A stretch of DNA of 64,000 nucleotides from CAWBCR01 sp963787375 (GTDB taxonomy: Bacteria; Chloroflexota; Anaerolineae; Aggregatilineales; UBA3940). The stretch lies in assembly GCA_963787375.1 (NCBI GenBank), contig CAWBCR010000027.1, positions 124,001-188,000 on the forward strand, written 5' to 3'. The notes beneath the pieces were generated by a model, which worked only from the letters and a program-made list of their open reading frames with translations, had not been told where the DNA came from and made no database searches. This document shows, in pieces, positions 53,404-63,031 of the stretch. Each line of letters starts with the position of its first letter. Within the stretch, counting starts at the first letter, position 1. The translations under genes and the position numbers were made by a program.

Positions 53404-54357
53404 TCACACCTGCCTGCTGCGCCGGATCACTTCGCGGTAGGCATCGACCAGCGCCTTACGCTCGTCATCCGGGCGCGACGAGTCGCGCGCCGTGCGCTGG
53501 ATCAGGCGGTTCATCCCGGCCTGCACGATCCATACCGCGGCAATCCGCTTGAGCGGCCCGTAGTGCTTGCAATACAACTGAAAGCGCGCCGTCCACAGGT
53601 CGATCACCGACTGTGGCCTGACCTGTGACGTGCTCTGCCCGGCGTAGTGCACCACCCTTGCCGCCGGAATGCACACCACGCGCCAGCCTGCGTCGTGGAT
53701 GCGCATCGCCCAGTCGATCTCCTCGCAGTACAGGTGGAACTGTTCGTCAAACAACCCGGTCTGCTGAATGGCTTCGCGGCGCAGCGTGAACGTCGCGCCC
53801 AGCGGGTGGCCCACGTCGAACGGTTCGTCGTGCGCGTACCACGCGCGCGGGTAGCGCCCGTTGAGGCGGCTCTCGGCGATGCGGCCCGGCAGCGCAAACA
53901 GGTCGATGACAAGCTGCGCCAGCCCCGGGAACTCGAAGGCACTGTGCTGGAACGTTCCATCGCCGTAGGCAAGCTGCGCGCCGCCCAGCCCCGCGCCCGT
54001 CGCCTGCATCCCGTCGACCAGCGACCGCAGCGTGCCCGGCTGCACCACCGTATCGGGGTTAAGCAGCAGCACGTATTCGGGCAAATCTGCACCATCGGGG
54101 AAACCCATCGCACGCAGCGCGAAGTTGTTGCCGCCGGCAAAGCCAAGGTTCTCGCCCGGCTCCAGCACGTGCGCCACCGGAAGGGCCTCGCGGATCGCCG
54201 CCGCTGTTCCATCCGTCGAGGCGTTGTCGACCACCCACACCGGCCCGTCGAGGCCGCTGCGCGCAAGGTCGTCAAACACCGAACGCAGGCACGCGACAGC
54301 CAGTGCGCGCACGTTCCACGTCACGATCACGATTGCCAATTGGGAAGTGGACGACAT
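53404..54357 (-). CDS. Family 2 glycosyltransferase, rhamnosyltransferase (WbbL)-like
   Basis: 317 residues. AIVIVTWNVRALAVACLRSV, VVDNASTDGTAAAIRE, ENLGFAGGNNFALR and LLLNPDTVVQPGTL (DxD-like NPD) are characteristic of the WbbL group of GT2 enzymes. The acceptor-side segment LFDEQFHLYCEEIDWAMRIHDAGW is also typical. It is first in the operon with the second glycosyltransferase and the MFS transporter. It probably adds a sugar to a surface polysaccharide or glycolipid. Confidence 0.9.
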   Translation of the reverse strand: MSSTSQLAIVIVTWNVRALAVACLRSVFDDLARSGLDGPVWVVDNASTDGTAAAIREALPVAHVLEPGENLGFAGGNNFALRAMGFPDGADLPEYVLLLNPDTVVQPGTLRSLVDGMQATGAGLGGAQLAYGDGTFQHSAFEFPGLAQLVIDLFALPGRIAESRLNGRYPRAWYAHDEPFDVGHPLGATFTLRREAIQQTGLFDEQFHLYCEEIDWAMRIHDAGWRVVCIPAARVVHYAGQSTSQVRPQSVIDLWTARFQLYCKHYGPLKRIAAVWIVQAGMNRLIQRTARDSSRPDDERKALVDAYREVIRRSRQV

Positions 54358-54390
54358 GCGGACGAGTATACCCTGCCTGTGAGGAGGATC

Positions 54391-54427
54391 ACAGCAGGGG
54401 CGCGCCTGAATATGCGGCCCCTGCTGT
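54391..54427 (-). terminator. Terminator of the phosphonate transport operon
   Basis: ACAGCAGGGGC pairs perfectly with GCCCCTGCTGT around a 15-nt loop, 22 nt after the phnE stop codon and before the glycosyltransferase operon. Confidence 0.65.
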
Positions 54428-54448
54428 CACATCGTGCTTGTTGAATTC

Positions 54449-55982
54449 CTACACAAAGCGCTTGCGCAGATCGCTGCTGGCGTAGTCCATGACCGACACG
54501 GTCAGCGCGATCAGCCATACGGCCATGCCTGCCGCGTTCCAGCGTGTCTGGTTGATCCACTGGAACAGGATCTGGCCGATGCCGCCACCACCCACAAAGC
54601 CGATGATGGTCGACATGCGGACGTTGATATCCCAGCGGTAGATGGTGAACGACAGGAACGGCGGGATTACCTGCGGGATGATGGCGTACATGATCACCTG
54701 CAGGCGGTTTGCGCCCGTCGCCGTGACGGCCTCAATCGGACCCGGATCGATGCTCTCGATGGCCTCTGAGTACAGCTTGCCCAGTGCGGCGATTGTGTGG
54801 ATCGTCAGCGCGATGACGCCCGCGAACGGGCCCAGCCCGACCCACACCGCCGCGATCACTGCCCAGATGATCGGCTCAATCGACCGCGCCACGTTCATCA
54901 CGAAGCGCACCGCGTAGTACACCAGCCGCGTCGGCACCGTCGTCCACATCAGGTTGCGCGCGGCCAGGAAGCTGACCGGCACCGCCAGCACGATGCCAAA
55001 GGTCGTCGCCATCAACGCCTGGAAGATCGTGACGATCATGCGGCCAATCGCCAGGGAGAAGTCATCAGAAAGGTGGGTGGCCCCCACGCCGACGATCTGC
55101 CGCGCCGATATCTTGTGCTTCTGTGCCCCGACCGCAGACGAAGGCGTCAGGTACTGTGGCGCAGTGAACGACACCATGAAGCTGCCGTCAGCATTCGGCA
55201 TGACGTTGGGGGCCTGGCTGGTGGTCGGGTCGATGGGCTGGAACTTCTCACCGATCGGGTCCTCCCACCAGATGCCGATCACCTTACCCGGCTCGAAATC
55301 CGCCGCCGGCCACGGTGATCACACTGCCCGGCGCAACGCCCTCCCCCACCACGTATTCCGACAGGTCGCCGCACGACGGCGACACCGTTACCCACGGCTG
55401 ATCGCTGCTGGGCTGCGGCTGGTCGGGAATCGACCCCTCAATGCACGGCACCGCAAACGGCGCGGAGGCCTGGTCAATCGTCATCTCGCGCGTGACGGCT
55501 GCGTTCCACGGCCACATCACTGCTGTGAAGATCCGGAACGTGTCGGGAAACTCGGTGAAAAACTTGTACAGGTTGATCTCGGTCGCTTGCCAACCCAGGA
55601 AGTAGGTAAAGATCAGGATGATGGCCAACCCCAGCCCTGATGTAAATCGCTGGCCGCTTGCCTGCTTCACCGCCGAAAAGATCACCCACACCCAGAACAG
55701 CGCCGCGATCCCGATCAGCACCTCGATTAGCCCGTTGAACGCCCTGAACTCCTTGGTGGTGCTGGTCCAGATGATCAACCCGACCATCGCCGCGCTCAAC
55801 AGCAGGAAGCCAATCCCGGTGGCGATCTGGCCGATGTACATGTGCCCCGCGCCGGGGATAATCGACAGCAGCCCGGCGACCAGCGGCGAACGCTGCGGGC
55901 GCGGCTTTTCCTTATATGGCTCCGGCGGCATAGCCGGCTGGCTGCGCTTCTCCAGAGGATTGTAGTCAGGAACCTCGCTCAT
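54449..55982 (-). CDS. phnE: Phosphonate-type ABC permease with extra N-terminal and periplasmic parts (one-base shift near 55294)
   Basis: About 510 residues after frame repair, compared with about 260-290 for usual PhnE. The C-terminal half is a normal permease: TFGIVLAVPVSFLAARN, and the ATPase-contacting EAA loop EAVTATGANRLQVIMYAIIP. The N-terminal part has three further spans; the first pair, SPLVAGLLSIIPGAGHMYIG, resembles a TM2-type module. Between the helix with ILIFTYFLGW and the permease core is an insert of about 110 residues (SPSCGDLSEYVVGEGVAPGS...) that looks extracytoplasmic and Ig-like. The frames join as GGFEPGKVIGIWW when one T of TTT at 55293-55295 (plus strand AAA) is removed. 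It follows phnC by 11 nt. Confidence 0.85.
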
Positions 55983-55993
55983 AATGGTATCCC

Positions 55994-56776
55994 TTACTGG
56001 CCCGTCAGGGAGCCGGCCCCCACGCGTGAGGCCTCTTCACCGTAGATCTCTTTGAAGCGCTCGTCGGTCATATCGCGGATGGCCTCGTTGTCGCCTTCAA
56101 ATACCAGTTCACCGGCGCGCAGCCCAATGACGTGCGTGCTGTAACGCTGGACGAGGTCCAGGTAGTGCAGGCTGCACATGACGGTCATGCCATCTTCTTT
56201 GTTCAGCGACTCAAGCTGGCCAAGGATCGAATGCGCCAGGACCGGGTCGAGGCTGGCGACCGGCTCGTCGGCCAGGATCATCTCCGGTTCCTGCATCAGC
56301 GCCCGCGCAATGCCCACCCGCTGCTGCTGACCGCCGCTCAACGCGTCGGCACGGTTGCGGGCTTTGTCCTGCAGCCCGACACGCTTCAGCGCGGCCACTG
56401 CGCGCTCGCGATCTTCCCTTGGGAAACGATTGACCAGGCTCCACATAGGCCGCACATAGCCCAACCGGCCCGTGAGCACGTTGGTCATCACCGAGGATCG
56501 CCTGACCAGATTGAACTGCTGAAAGACCATCCCGATTTTGCGCCGTACCATCCGAAGCTCTTCGCCCTGAACGCGCGAAATATCCATGTCGTGCCAGAAG
56601 ATGTGGCCTTCGGTCGGCTCGATCAGCCGGTTGATGCAGCGCAGCAGCGTCGATTTACCTGAGCCGCTCAGGCCAATCACGCTCATGAACGCGCCATCGG
56701 GCACCTCGAAGCTAAAATTCCTCAGCGCGACGGTTCCATCTTCGTACACTTTGGTGAGATTCTCTACTCTGAGCAT
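55994..56776 (-). CDS. phnC: Phosphonate-type ABC transporter ATPase
   Basis: A 260-residue ATP-binding protein powering uptake by PhnE. Walker A is GLSGSGKST (about residues 38-46), the Q-loop follows in MVFQQFNLVRR, the signature is LSGGQQQRVGIARAL, Walker B is EMILADEPVASLDP and the switch histidine is in MCSLHYLDL. MVRRKIGMVFQQFNLV and the LGYVRPMWSLVNRFP segment are PhnC-like. It is preceded by a hairpin after phnD and followed by phnE. Confidence 0.93.
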   Translation of the reverse strand: MLRVENLTKVYEDGTVALRNFSFEVPDGAFMSVIGLSGSGKSTLLRCINRLIEPTEGHIFWHDMDISRVQGEELRMVRRKIGMVFQQFNLVRRSSVMTNVLTGRLGYVRPMWSLVNRFPREDRERAVAALKRVGLQDKARNRADALSGGQQQRVGIARALMQEPEMILADEPVASLDPVLAHSILGQLESLNKEDGMTVMCSLHYLDLVQRYSTHVIGLRAGELVFEGDNEAIRDMTDERFKEIYGEEASRVGAGSLTGQ

Positions 56777-56827
56777 AAGTACGCCTCTCGCCTATTCCTG
56801 CCGAATCTGGCAGGGCCAGACACAAAA

Positions 56828-56857
56828 CATGGGGGGCTCCCGGAGGAGTCCCCCATG
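56828..56857 (-). terminator. Attenuator hairpin between phnD and phnC
   Basis: CATGGGGG pairs with CCCCCATG, with inner CTCC/GGAG pairs. It lies 13 nt after the phnD stop codon. It may lower expression of phnC and phnE relative to the binding protein, as is common in ABC importer operons. Confidence 0.6.
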
Positions 56858-56870
56858 CTCGCTGCTTGTG

Positions 56871-57779
56871 CTACTGCGAAATGAACGAGTTCACGTCCAC
56901 ACCGGCAGCCTGCAGGGTCTGGCGGAATGGATCGTAGAAGCTGTCGTCGACCTTCTGCAGGCCATCCCAGCTGTATAGATCCTTGAGCATCTGCATGTTC
57001 GCTTCCTCGGTCGTCATCTCAAGGAAAGCGTTGGTGATCTTATCGACCACATCCTGTGGCAGCGACGGGACGAAGCTGATGGTGTCGTTCGGAATGTCGC
57101 CGGTGGTGGAGACGACCACAACCTTGTCCATCACGTCTGGCAGTTCCTCGGCAACGTTGGTGCGGGCGTCGATGAACGTCGCGCCGGCATCGCAGTCGCC
57201 GTTGTACACCGCGCGCACCACACCGGGGTGGCCGCCCGCGTCGATGACCTCGGTCAGGTCGGTCGCCGGGTCAACGCCATTGGCCTTCATCGTGATGCTG
57301 GGGATGATCCAGCCCGAGGTCGAGAACTCATCGGGGCGGCAGAAGCTGTGGCCCTTCAGGTCAGCGATACTGGTGATGCCGCTGTCGGCGCGGGCGATGA
57401 TTTGCCCGGCGTAGGTCGTGCTGCCGAAGCGAACCGATGCCAGCGCCACCTTCGCGCAGTTGCGCTGGCTGGCGACCACGTAGCTGAAGGTGTTCAGCGC
57501 GCCACCCTGAGCCTCGCCGCTGCACATGGCCTCGATGGCTCCAACGAAGCTGGTCGGGACCCTGGCCTCAATCGTCAGGCCGGTCTTCTGCGAAAGCACA
57601 TCGGTGATCGCTGAGGCGCTGGCCAGCACCGTCGCGGCGTCAGCTGAGGGCACAAAGCTGATGATGATCGGGTTGTCTGCCGTGCCCAGCGCGGGGGCCT
57701 TGGGGGCGCAGGCGCTGAGCGCGAACGCCGCAACCAGGATCAAGGCCAGCACCAGCAGTGAGCGGTTCTTGTTAGTCAT
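56871..57779 (-). CDS. phnD: Phosphate/phosphonate-binding lipoprotein (PhnD-like), first copy
   Basis: A 302-residue extracytoplasmic solute-binding protein of the PhnD/SsuA-like family. The signal ends AAFALSAC (Cys24). The family features are IIISFVPSADAATVLASASA, VGAIEAMCSGEAQGGALNTF, GHSFCRPDEFSTSGWIIP and a C-terminal helix region. The FCRPDEFSTSGW segment corresponds to the anion-binding turn with Ser/Thr residues. Its gene has a GAAGGAGAA site and an exact palindrome 42-59 nt upstream of the ATG. Ligand could be phosphonate, phosphite or a related oxyanion. Confidence 0.9.
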   Translation of the reverse strand: MTNKNRSLLVLALILVAAFALSACAPKAPALGTADNPIIISFVPSADAATVLASASAITDVLSQKTGLTIEARVPTSFVGAIEAMCSGEAQGGALNTFSYVVASQRNCAKVALASVRFGSTTYAGQIIARADSGITSIADLKGHSFCRPDEFSTSGWIIPSITMKANGVDPATDLTEVIDAGGHPGVVRAVYNGDCDAGATFIDARTNVAEELPDVMDKVVVVSTTGDIPNDTISFVPSLPQDVVDKITNAFLEMTTEEANMQMLKDLYSWDGLQKVDDSFYDPFRQTLQAAGVDVNSFISQ

Positions 57780-57820
57780 CTCTCTTCGTTCTCCTTCAAG
57801 ATATCAAATGGTGAACTTAT

Positions 57821-57838
57821 GTACAGGCATGCCTGTAC
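57821..57838. promoter_or_regulatory. Exact 18-bp palindrome in the phnD upstream region
   Basis: GTACAGGCATGCCTGTAC is a perfect inverted repeat without a spacer, 42 nt upstream of the phnD start. It lies in the 189-nt gap between the two binding-protein genes. The size and symmetry suit the operator of a dimeric repressor; a role as an RNA hairpin is less likely because there is no loop. Regulator unknown. Confidence 0.55.
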
Positions 57839-57968
57839 CTGGACGTGGAGAAATATCTCGTCGCGAGTATCTTGCTTGCGGCCTCACCTCCTTTCCTTTC
57901 GGTCCAGCAGTTGTGCCGCACTTGGCTAGCGTTGCGACCTGCCCGGCGGCAGGTCCAATCAAGCGGAG

Positions 57969-58829
57969 TTACTGTGAAAGGGCGTTTAGATCGACCCCGG
58001 CCTGATCTAGGAGAGTCTGGAGTGCTGTGAAGGCGGCGTCATCCGGGTCTTGCAGGCTGTCCGCGCCGACCAGGCTGGCGATCTCCGTCTCATGCTGGTT
58101 GAGCAGGTCGACAAGCTGGGCGCGCAGATCGCTGCTCAGGCCCGACGATACCGCCACCACATCGGTTGGGACGGGGTCGAGCACCTGAATCACGTCGATA
58201 CGAGATGGGTCGCTGAGCTGCTGCTCCGCGCCGGCGGCGGTTGCGCCGACCTCGCAGCGGCCCGCGACGATATCGTTCAGCACCTCGGCATCGCTGCCGG
58301 CGTTGATAACATCCTTGAGATCGGTGAACGGGTCGATCCCGTTGGCCTGCATAGCCAGCTCAGGCATGATCCACCCCGATACCGACAGAGCATCCGTCCG
58401 GCAGAATACGCGGCTACGGAAATTGTTCAGGTTAAAGACCTTGCCCGCCGCAGCGACAAGCTGCCCCTGCGTCGCCACATCGCCGTCCACGACGGTCTGG
58501 TACAGCGCCTCGCCGCAGCCGGCCTGGCTTGCCGCCAGGTACGAGAATGCGTCCAGCGACACCACCGCAGCCGATCCATCGCACAGCGCTTGATACGCGT
58601 CGGCAATCTGCCCGCTGACCGTCACCTCAATCATCAATCCACTGTCCGCTGAGAGGGCGTCGCCCAATGACGCAGCCGAATCTGGGCTGCCCTGTGAATT
58701 GGTGGTGACGAACACGAACTCAAGTGGATTGCTTGCGCTGCCGGGGCCTGGCACCGTCGGCAGAGGCGGAAGCGGAGTCGCTGTGGGGACGCGTGTTGGG
58801 CCTGCCTGTGCGGGGGCTTGAGTTCGCAT
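57969..58829 (-). CDS. PhnD-like solute-binding lipoprotein, second copy (signal peptide in a neighbouring frame)
   Basis: A 286-residue frame homologous along its length to the phnD product at 56871: SVSGWIMPELAMQANGIDPF aligns with STSGWIIPSITMKANGVDPA, and VFCRTDAL aligns with SFCRPDEF. It begins with a linker (TRVPTATPLPPLPTVP) but has no signal. Just upstream, in the adjacent frame (about 58900-58830), the DNA encodes RLAAGLLLMLIGVTAC, a good lipoprotein signal. A one-base shift near 58825 would join the two, with the start near 58905; no ATG is seen there (the codon at the expected place is ATA). It may bind a different ligand and share the permease. Confidence 0.8.
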   Translation of the reverse strand: MRTQAPAQAGPTRVPTATPLPPLPTVPGPGSASNPLEFVFVTTNSQGSPDSAASLGDALSADSGLMIEVTVSGQIADAYQALCDGSAAVVSLDAFSYLAASQAGCGEALYQTVVDGDVATQGQLVAAAGKVFNLNNFRSRVFCRTDALSVSGWIMPELAMQANGIDPFTDLKDVINAGSDAEVLNDIVAGRCEVGATAAGAEQQLSDPSRIDVIQVLDPVPTDVVAVSSGLSSDLRAQLVDLLNQHETEIASLVGADSLQDPDDAAFTALQTLLDQAGVDLNALSQ

Positions 58830-58997
58830 TGCTGCGGCTGCAAGCTGTCACCCCGATAAGCATGAGCAGGAGCCCGGCGGCCAGCCTCGTGAAGCGCTGT
58901 GTGTAGTCTATGGGCCTAATCTCCTGTCAACAGTCTCCATGATACTCGAAGCTTCTCTAGCAGGCAAGGCACATCGCGGCGATTTCGCCACCGCCCG

Positions 58998-60306
58998 CTA
59001 GGGCGCAGTGGGCGTCTCGGTCGGGACGATCTCGATCCAGTGTGGGTCGACCTGCTGGTTGACCGCCGCGATACCGACATCTTCCTGGATCAGGCCCGCC
59101 CAGAACTGCTGCGGATTTCGCGACTTGACGATATTGTGCAGCCGGATGCCGCCGGTGACAACCGCCCGCTGTCCGGGCATCAGGTAATAGTGGACTATGC
59201 CGTCCTGGTCCTTGATCGGCGTCAGTGTCTCTGCCGTGCCCAGCGCCCAGCGCCACGGGTAATCAGTCAGGCAGGTATCGCAGTTGATGCCCACACGCCA
59301 TGCACCCAATTCCTCAAAGAAGCCGGTGCTGCCGAACGTCTGATCCTGATCGTAGACGTAGCCGGGCGCAGGTCCGGTGGTGCGGATGGGCGCATCGCCA
59401 TAGTTCTCGACCGTCAGCTTGAAGGTCAGCACGTCACCCTGGATAATCGACAGGCCGGAGAACACGACCGTATCACCCACTGGCTGTCCGACGATTTCGG
59501 CCAGCGGTACGCCGCCGCTGGCGATGGTCACCTGGCTTTGACGATGTGTCTCCTGTCCCTCTGCGTCTTTGGCATCAACCAGCACCTGGTAGGTACCATC
59601 CGGCGGCGGGCTGATGCCCAGGTCGACGCCGCCGTCCCACTGGAATACATGCCGGCCCTGCTCACCCGGGTTGCGAAGCTGCTGTGATTCAGGCACCCAG
59701 TAGCGGGTGCCATCAGAGCCAACCAGGTAGACCAGCAGGTCTGCCGCCTTGGGCAGGTACACGTTGATCCACACCAGGTCGTTCAGGCCATCCTGATTGG
59801 GCGTGAACGTCGGTGGCGCGATGGTGAAATCGTATATGTCGGGCAGCACACTGTCGGCGTCCTGAACGACCAGCGTGCCGCTGTGCAGGTCGGTGCGGCC
59901 CGTCAGCGAGTTCTACCGCTTCGATGTTCCATGTGTAGGTGCCGTCGGGAACCAGCCGCGTCAGCACGTCGCTCTTAATCGCTTCGCCGGGAAGCGTGTA
60001 GCCATCGACGACGCCGCTAAACAGCACGTTGTAATCCCCACGCTGGCGATAGTCGTTCTTGCGGAAATCGTAACGGTGCCCATCCGGCCCCACGAAGTAG
60101 ATCGAGACGGTGGCGGCGCGCCGGATGCGATATGTGATCTCGGTCACGTCGTCGGTGCCGTCCGCGTTGGGGGAGATCGTGGACAGACTGAGAGATGCGC
60201 TGCCGATCACCGGGCCCATGGGGCGGCTGAGCGCGTAGCCCAGCGCCAGCAGCGCCGCGAGCGTGATAAGGCTGAAAAGGATGGTGAAACCACGTGGAAT
60301 TCGCAA
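58998..60306 (-). CDS. Membrane-anchored protein with repeated FlgD/gliding-type beta domains (one-base shift near 59912)
   Basis: About 435 residues after frame repair. The likely start is TTG at 60306, 5 nt after an AGGGAGA site, leading to one membrane anchor (RGFTILFSLITLAALLALGY). Two copies of a beta-domain follow: STISPNADGTDDVTEITYRI and PTFTPNQDGLNDLVWINVYL share the (S/T)PNxDGxxD signature seen in FlgD-like Ig and T9SS-type surface proteins. The C-terminal domain (about 270-435) has two cysteines (CDTC). The protein ends in a Pro/Thr stretch. It is probably extracytoplasmic; function unknown. Confidence 0.75.
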
Positions 60307-60468
60307 GGGTGTCTCCCTACGGCGAAGCACCGGCACGCAGGACCGGGGTCCCGCAGAACGCGCACACCGTTCCGCGCTGGTTGCCTATCGGGCCCGGCGA
60401 CCCGGCCAGACCCACGCGGCAAGTATAGCGCGCTTTTGATCTGCCGCCACCCCGCGCACAGGGCGACC

Positions 60469-61538
60469 CAGGGTAATCGCATCGAAAAAGATGGATAAGG
60501 GATAATGGTGGCACTCCAAGGAGAAGCCACCATGACAGGACCCGTCTTTACGAGTATTGAAGAGTGTTTTGGCGAGTTGCCGGACCCACGGGTGAAAGGG
60601 CGCTGTGACCACAAGTTAATCGACATGATGGTGATGACGATCTGTGCGGTGATCTGTGGGGCAGAGAGCTGGACAGGAGTAGAAACGTTTGGCAAAGCCA
60701 AGCGAAAATGGTTGGAGCAGTATTTGGAGATGCCGAATGGTATTCCATCGCATGATACGTTCGGGCGGGTCTTTTCGAGTCTGGAGGCGGCGGCTTTCCA
60801 AACAGGCTTTAGCAGATGGGTAGAAGCTGTGTTTCGCGTGACGAAAGGTCAGGTGGTGGCTATTGATGGGAAGACGGTGCGGCGCAGCTATGACCAAACG
60901 ATAGGCCAAGAGGCTATCCATCTGGTGAGCGCCTGGGCCAGCCAGAATGGCATTGCGCTGGGGCAGCGCAAAGTGAGTGACAAATCCAACGAAATCACCG
61001 CCATCCCGGAATTGCTGCGCTTGTTAGATGTATCGGGTTGCATCGTGACGATTGATGCGATGGGCTGTCAGAAAGAGATTGCACAGGCGATCCGAGATGC
61101 CAAAGCAGACTATGTGCTGCGCGTGAAGGATAACCAGGCCAACCTGCGTCAGGACCTCGAAGACTGGTTTGCTTATGGCGACCAGCAAGGCTTCCGCACA
61201 ACGGTCTGTGACTATCACCAAACCATCAACAAGTCGAACGGTCGCGTTGAAATTCGACGCTGTTGGGCGATGGCTGACCCGGTTGCGTTTGAGTACATTC
61301 GTCACTATGAGGCGTGGGCTGACTTGCAGACCCTCGTGCGGGTGCAGCGCGAGTGTCGCTTCAACGGCAATACTTCAACGGACACCGCTTACTACATCAG
61401 CAGTCTGCCCAACAATGCCGCACACTTGTTGGCTGCCACCCGCCATCATTGGGCGATTGAAAACAGCTTCCACTGGGTTTTGGATGTCACCTTCCATGAA
61501 GATGATTTCCGCATTCGCAGCGGTGACAGTCCTCAAAA
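60469..61538 (+). mobile_element. ISAs1-family insertion sequence lacking its right end
   Basis: The left end is CAGGGTAATCGCATCGAA (60469-60486), nearly identical to the MITE ends at 33637-33851. It carries an ISAs1-type transposase gene that stops being recognisable after HEDDFRIRSGDSPQN. The bases CACAGGGCGACC occur just left of the element (60457-60468) and again at 61539-61550, where host sequence resumes. The matching right terminal repeat is absent. About 40 codons and the right end are therefore missing, although the apparent target duplication is still in place. Confidence 0.82.
60532..61538 (+). pseudogene. ISAs1-family DDE transposase, C-terminally truncated
   Basis: 335 recognisable residues out of about 375 in the family. 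It starts MTGPVFTSIEECFGELPDPR. The DDE residues are placed in VAIDGKTVRRSYD (first Asp), CIVTIDAMGCQKEIAQ (second Asp) and HWAIENSFHWVLDVTFHEDD (Glu). The last 40 residues of the family are replaced by host sequence. There is no stop codon before folC at 61621, and the two frames are in register, so a transposase-FolC fusion could in principle be made. Confidence 0.85.
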
Positions 61539-61556
61539 CACAGGGCGACCGCCCAA

Positions 61557-61584
61557 TTGCCATCCGGCTGAAGGGCGGTATACT
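61557..61584 (+). promoter_or_regulatory. Likely folC promoter, right of the insertion
   Basis: TTGCCA (61557-61562) and TATACT (61579-61584) with a 16-nt spacer, 36 nt before the folC start. It lies entirely in host sequence, so folC expression would not depend on the insertion. Confidence 0.6.
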
Positions 61585-61620
61585 CACCATCATCACAAAC
61601 CGAGGGTAACCGACAAATCC

Positions 61621-63001
61621 ATGCCCTATTCCTACGAGCAGGCGCTCGCGTACATTCACAGTTTCGATGATCCGTATCTCAAGGCGATCCGTGACCACGG
61701 CAAGCAGACCTGGGGCCTTGACGGCATCCATGACGTGCTGGGCCGGCTGGGCAAGCCGCACCTCGCCTACCCCACCATTCACGTTGCCGGGACAAAGGGC
61801 AAGGGCTCGACCAGCGTATTCATCGCGCGCAGCCTGACGGCGTCGGGCCTCAAGACAGGTCTGTACACTTCGCCACATCTGGAAGACTGGCGCGAGCGCA
61901 TCCAGATCGACGGCGAGATGATCGGCCAGTGCGTGCTGGCCGATCTGGTCGACGCGGCCCACCCAACTCTTGACGCGCTGCCGATCAGCGCCTTCGAAGT
62001 GGCGACCGTGCTGGCCTTCCTGCACTTCGCCCGCGAGCAGTGTGATGTCGCCGTGATCGAAGTCGGCCTTGGCGGGCGTCTCGACGCGACCAGCGTCGTG
62101 GAGCCGGAAGTCGCCGTGATCACCAGCATCAGCATGGACCATATGCAGTTGCTGGGCAACACGCTGGCTGAAATCGCCGGGGAGAAAGCAGCGATCATCA
62201 AGCCCGGCGTGCCGACGGTCAGCGCGCCGCAGCGACCAGAGGCGCTCGACGTCATTGAGCGCCGCGCAGGTGAGCAGGGCAGCCGCCTGACGCTTGTCGG
62301 TCGCGACTGGCTGGCCGAGCCCCTGGAGACCGGCTGGCAGGGCAGCACGGCGCGCATCGGCCCACCCGGCTACCAGGACACGTATCACATAGGGCTGCCG
62401 GGCCTGTTTCAGATCGAGAACGCAGCAGTCGCGCTGGCCGCGCTGGACGTGGCGCACGCGGCAGGCCTGCCGGTCACCGACGAAGGCTGCCACGAAGGGC
62501 TCGCCGGTGCACAGTGGCCCGGACGGATGGAGGTCGCCGGACAGCACCCGCTGACCGTGCTCGACGGGGCGCACAACCCTTATTCCGTCGAGCGGCTGTT
62601 TGAGTCGCTGGCGCGCCTCAAACAGCCGGGCCAGCCACTGACGTTTGTCTTTGGCTGCATGGCCGACAAGGACTTCAGATGGCATGCTCCGCGCGCTGCT
62701 GCCCGCCGCCCGCACGCTGGTGCTGACGCAGGCCGCCGATACGCCACGCGCCGCTGCCTACACCGACCTGCGGGACCGCGCCCGGCAGCTTGCGCCGGCG
62801 GGCGTCGATGTGCTGGCCGCCGCCGGTCTGCCCGAGGCGCTTCAGATGGGCCGCGCGCATACGCCGTCCGACGGCCTACTTTGCATCACCGGGTCGCTGT
62901 CTATCGCCGGGGAGGCGCGCGGATTGCTGGCGCATGAGCAGGCATCAGTACACAATCAGGAACACAACCAGCCCACCGGGCGGGATGCTGCGCCGGCATG
63001 A
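61621..63001 (+). CDS. folC: Folylpolyglutamate / dihydrofolate synthase (one-base shift near 62676)
   Basis: Adds glutamate to dihydropteroate or folates. About 459 residues after repair. The ATP-binding loop is HVAGTKGKGSTS, followed by LYTSPHLEDWRERIQIDG, GLGGRLDATSVVEP, the ITSISMDHMQLLGNTLAEIA segment and LDGAHNPYSVERLF. After VFGCMADKDF the frame is wrong; the adjacent frame continues DGMLRALLPAARTLVLTQ to TGSLSIAGEARGLL. One extra A in GACTTCAGATGG is the cause. It lies 83 nt downstream of the truncated ISAs1 element and 30 nt upstream of lon. Confidence 0.9.
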
Positions 63002-63031
63002 GCCGCGCGCCACGAGGAGAGAACCGGATCG

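Noticed and set aside
61540..61609. A possible gene end (KTQGDRPIAIRLKGGI...) to the right of the ISAs1 element
   Set aside because: It is short, has no upstream part on the left of the insertion and overlaps the folC promoter; more likely non-coding.
61375..62715. Long minus-strand open frame (446 codons)
   Set aside because: It is antisense to folC and the transposase, both of which have clear family motifs.
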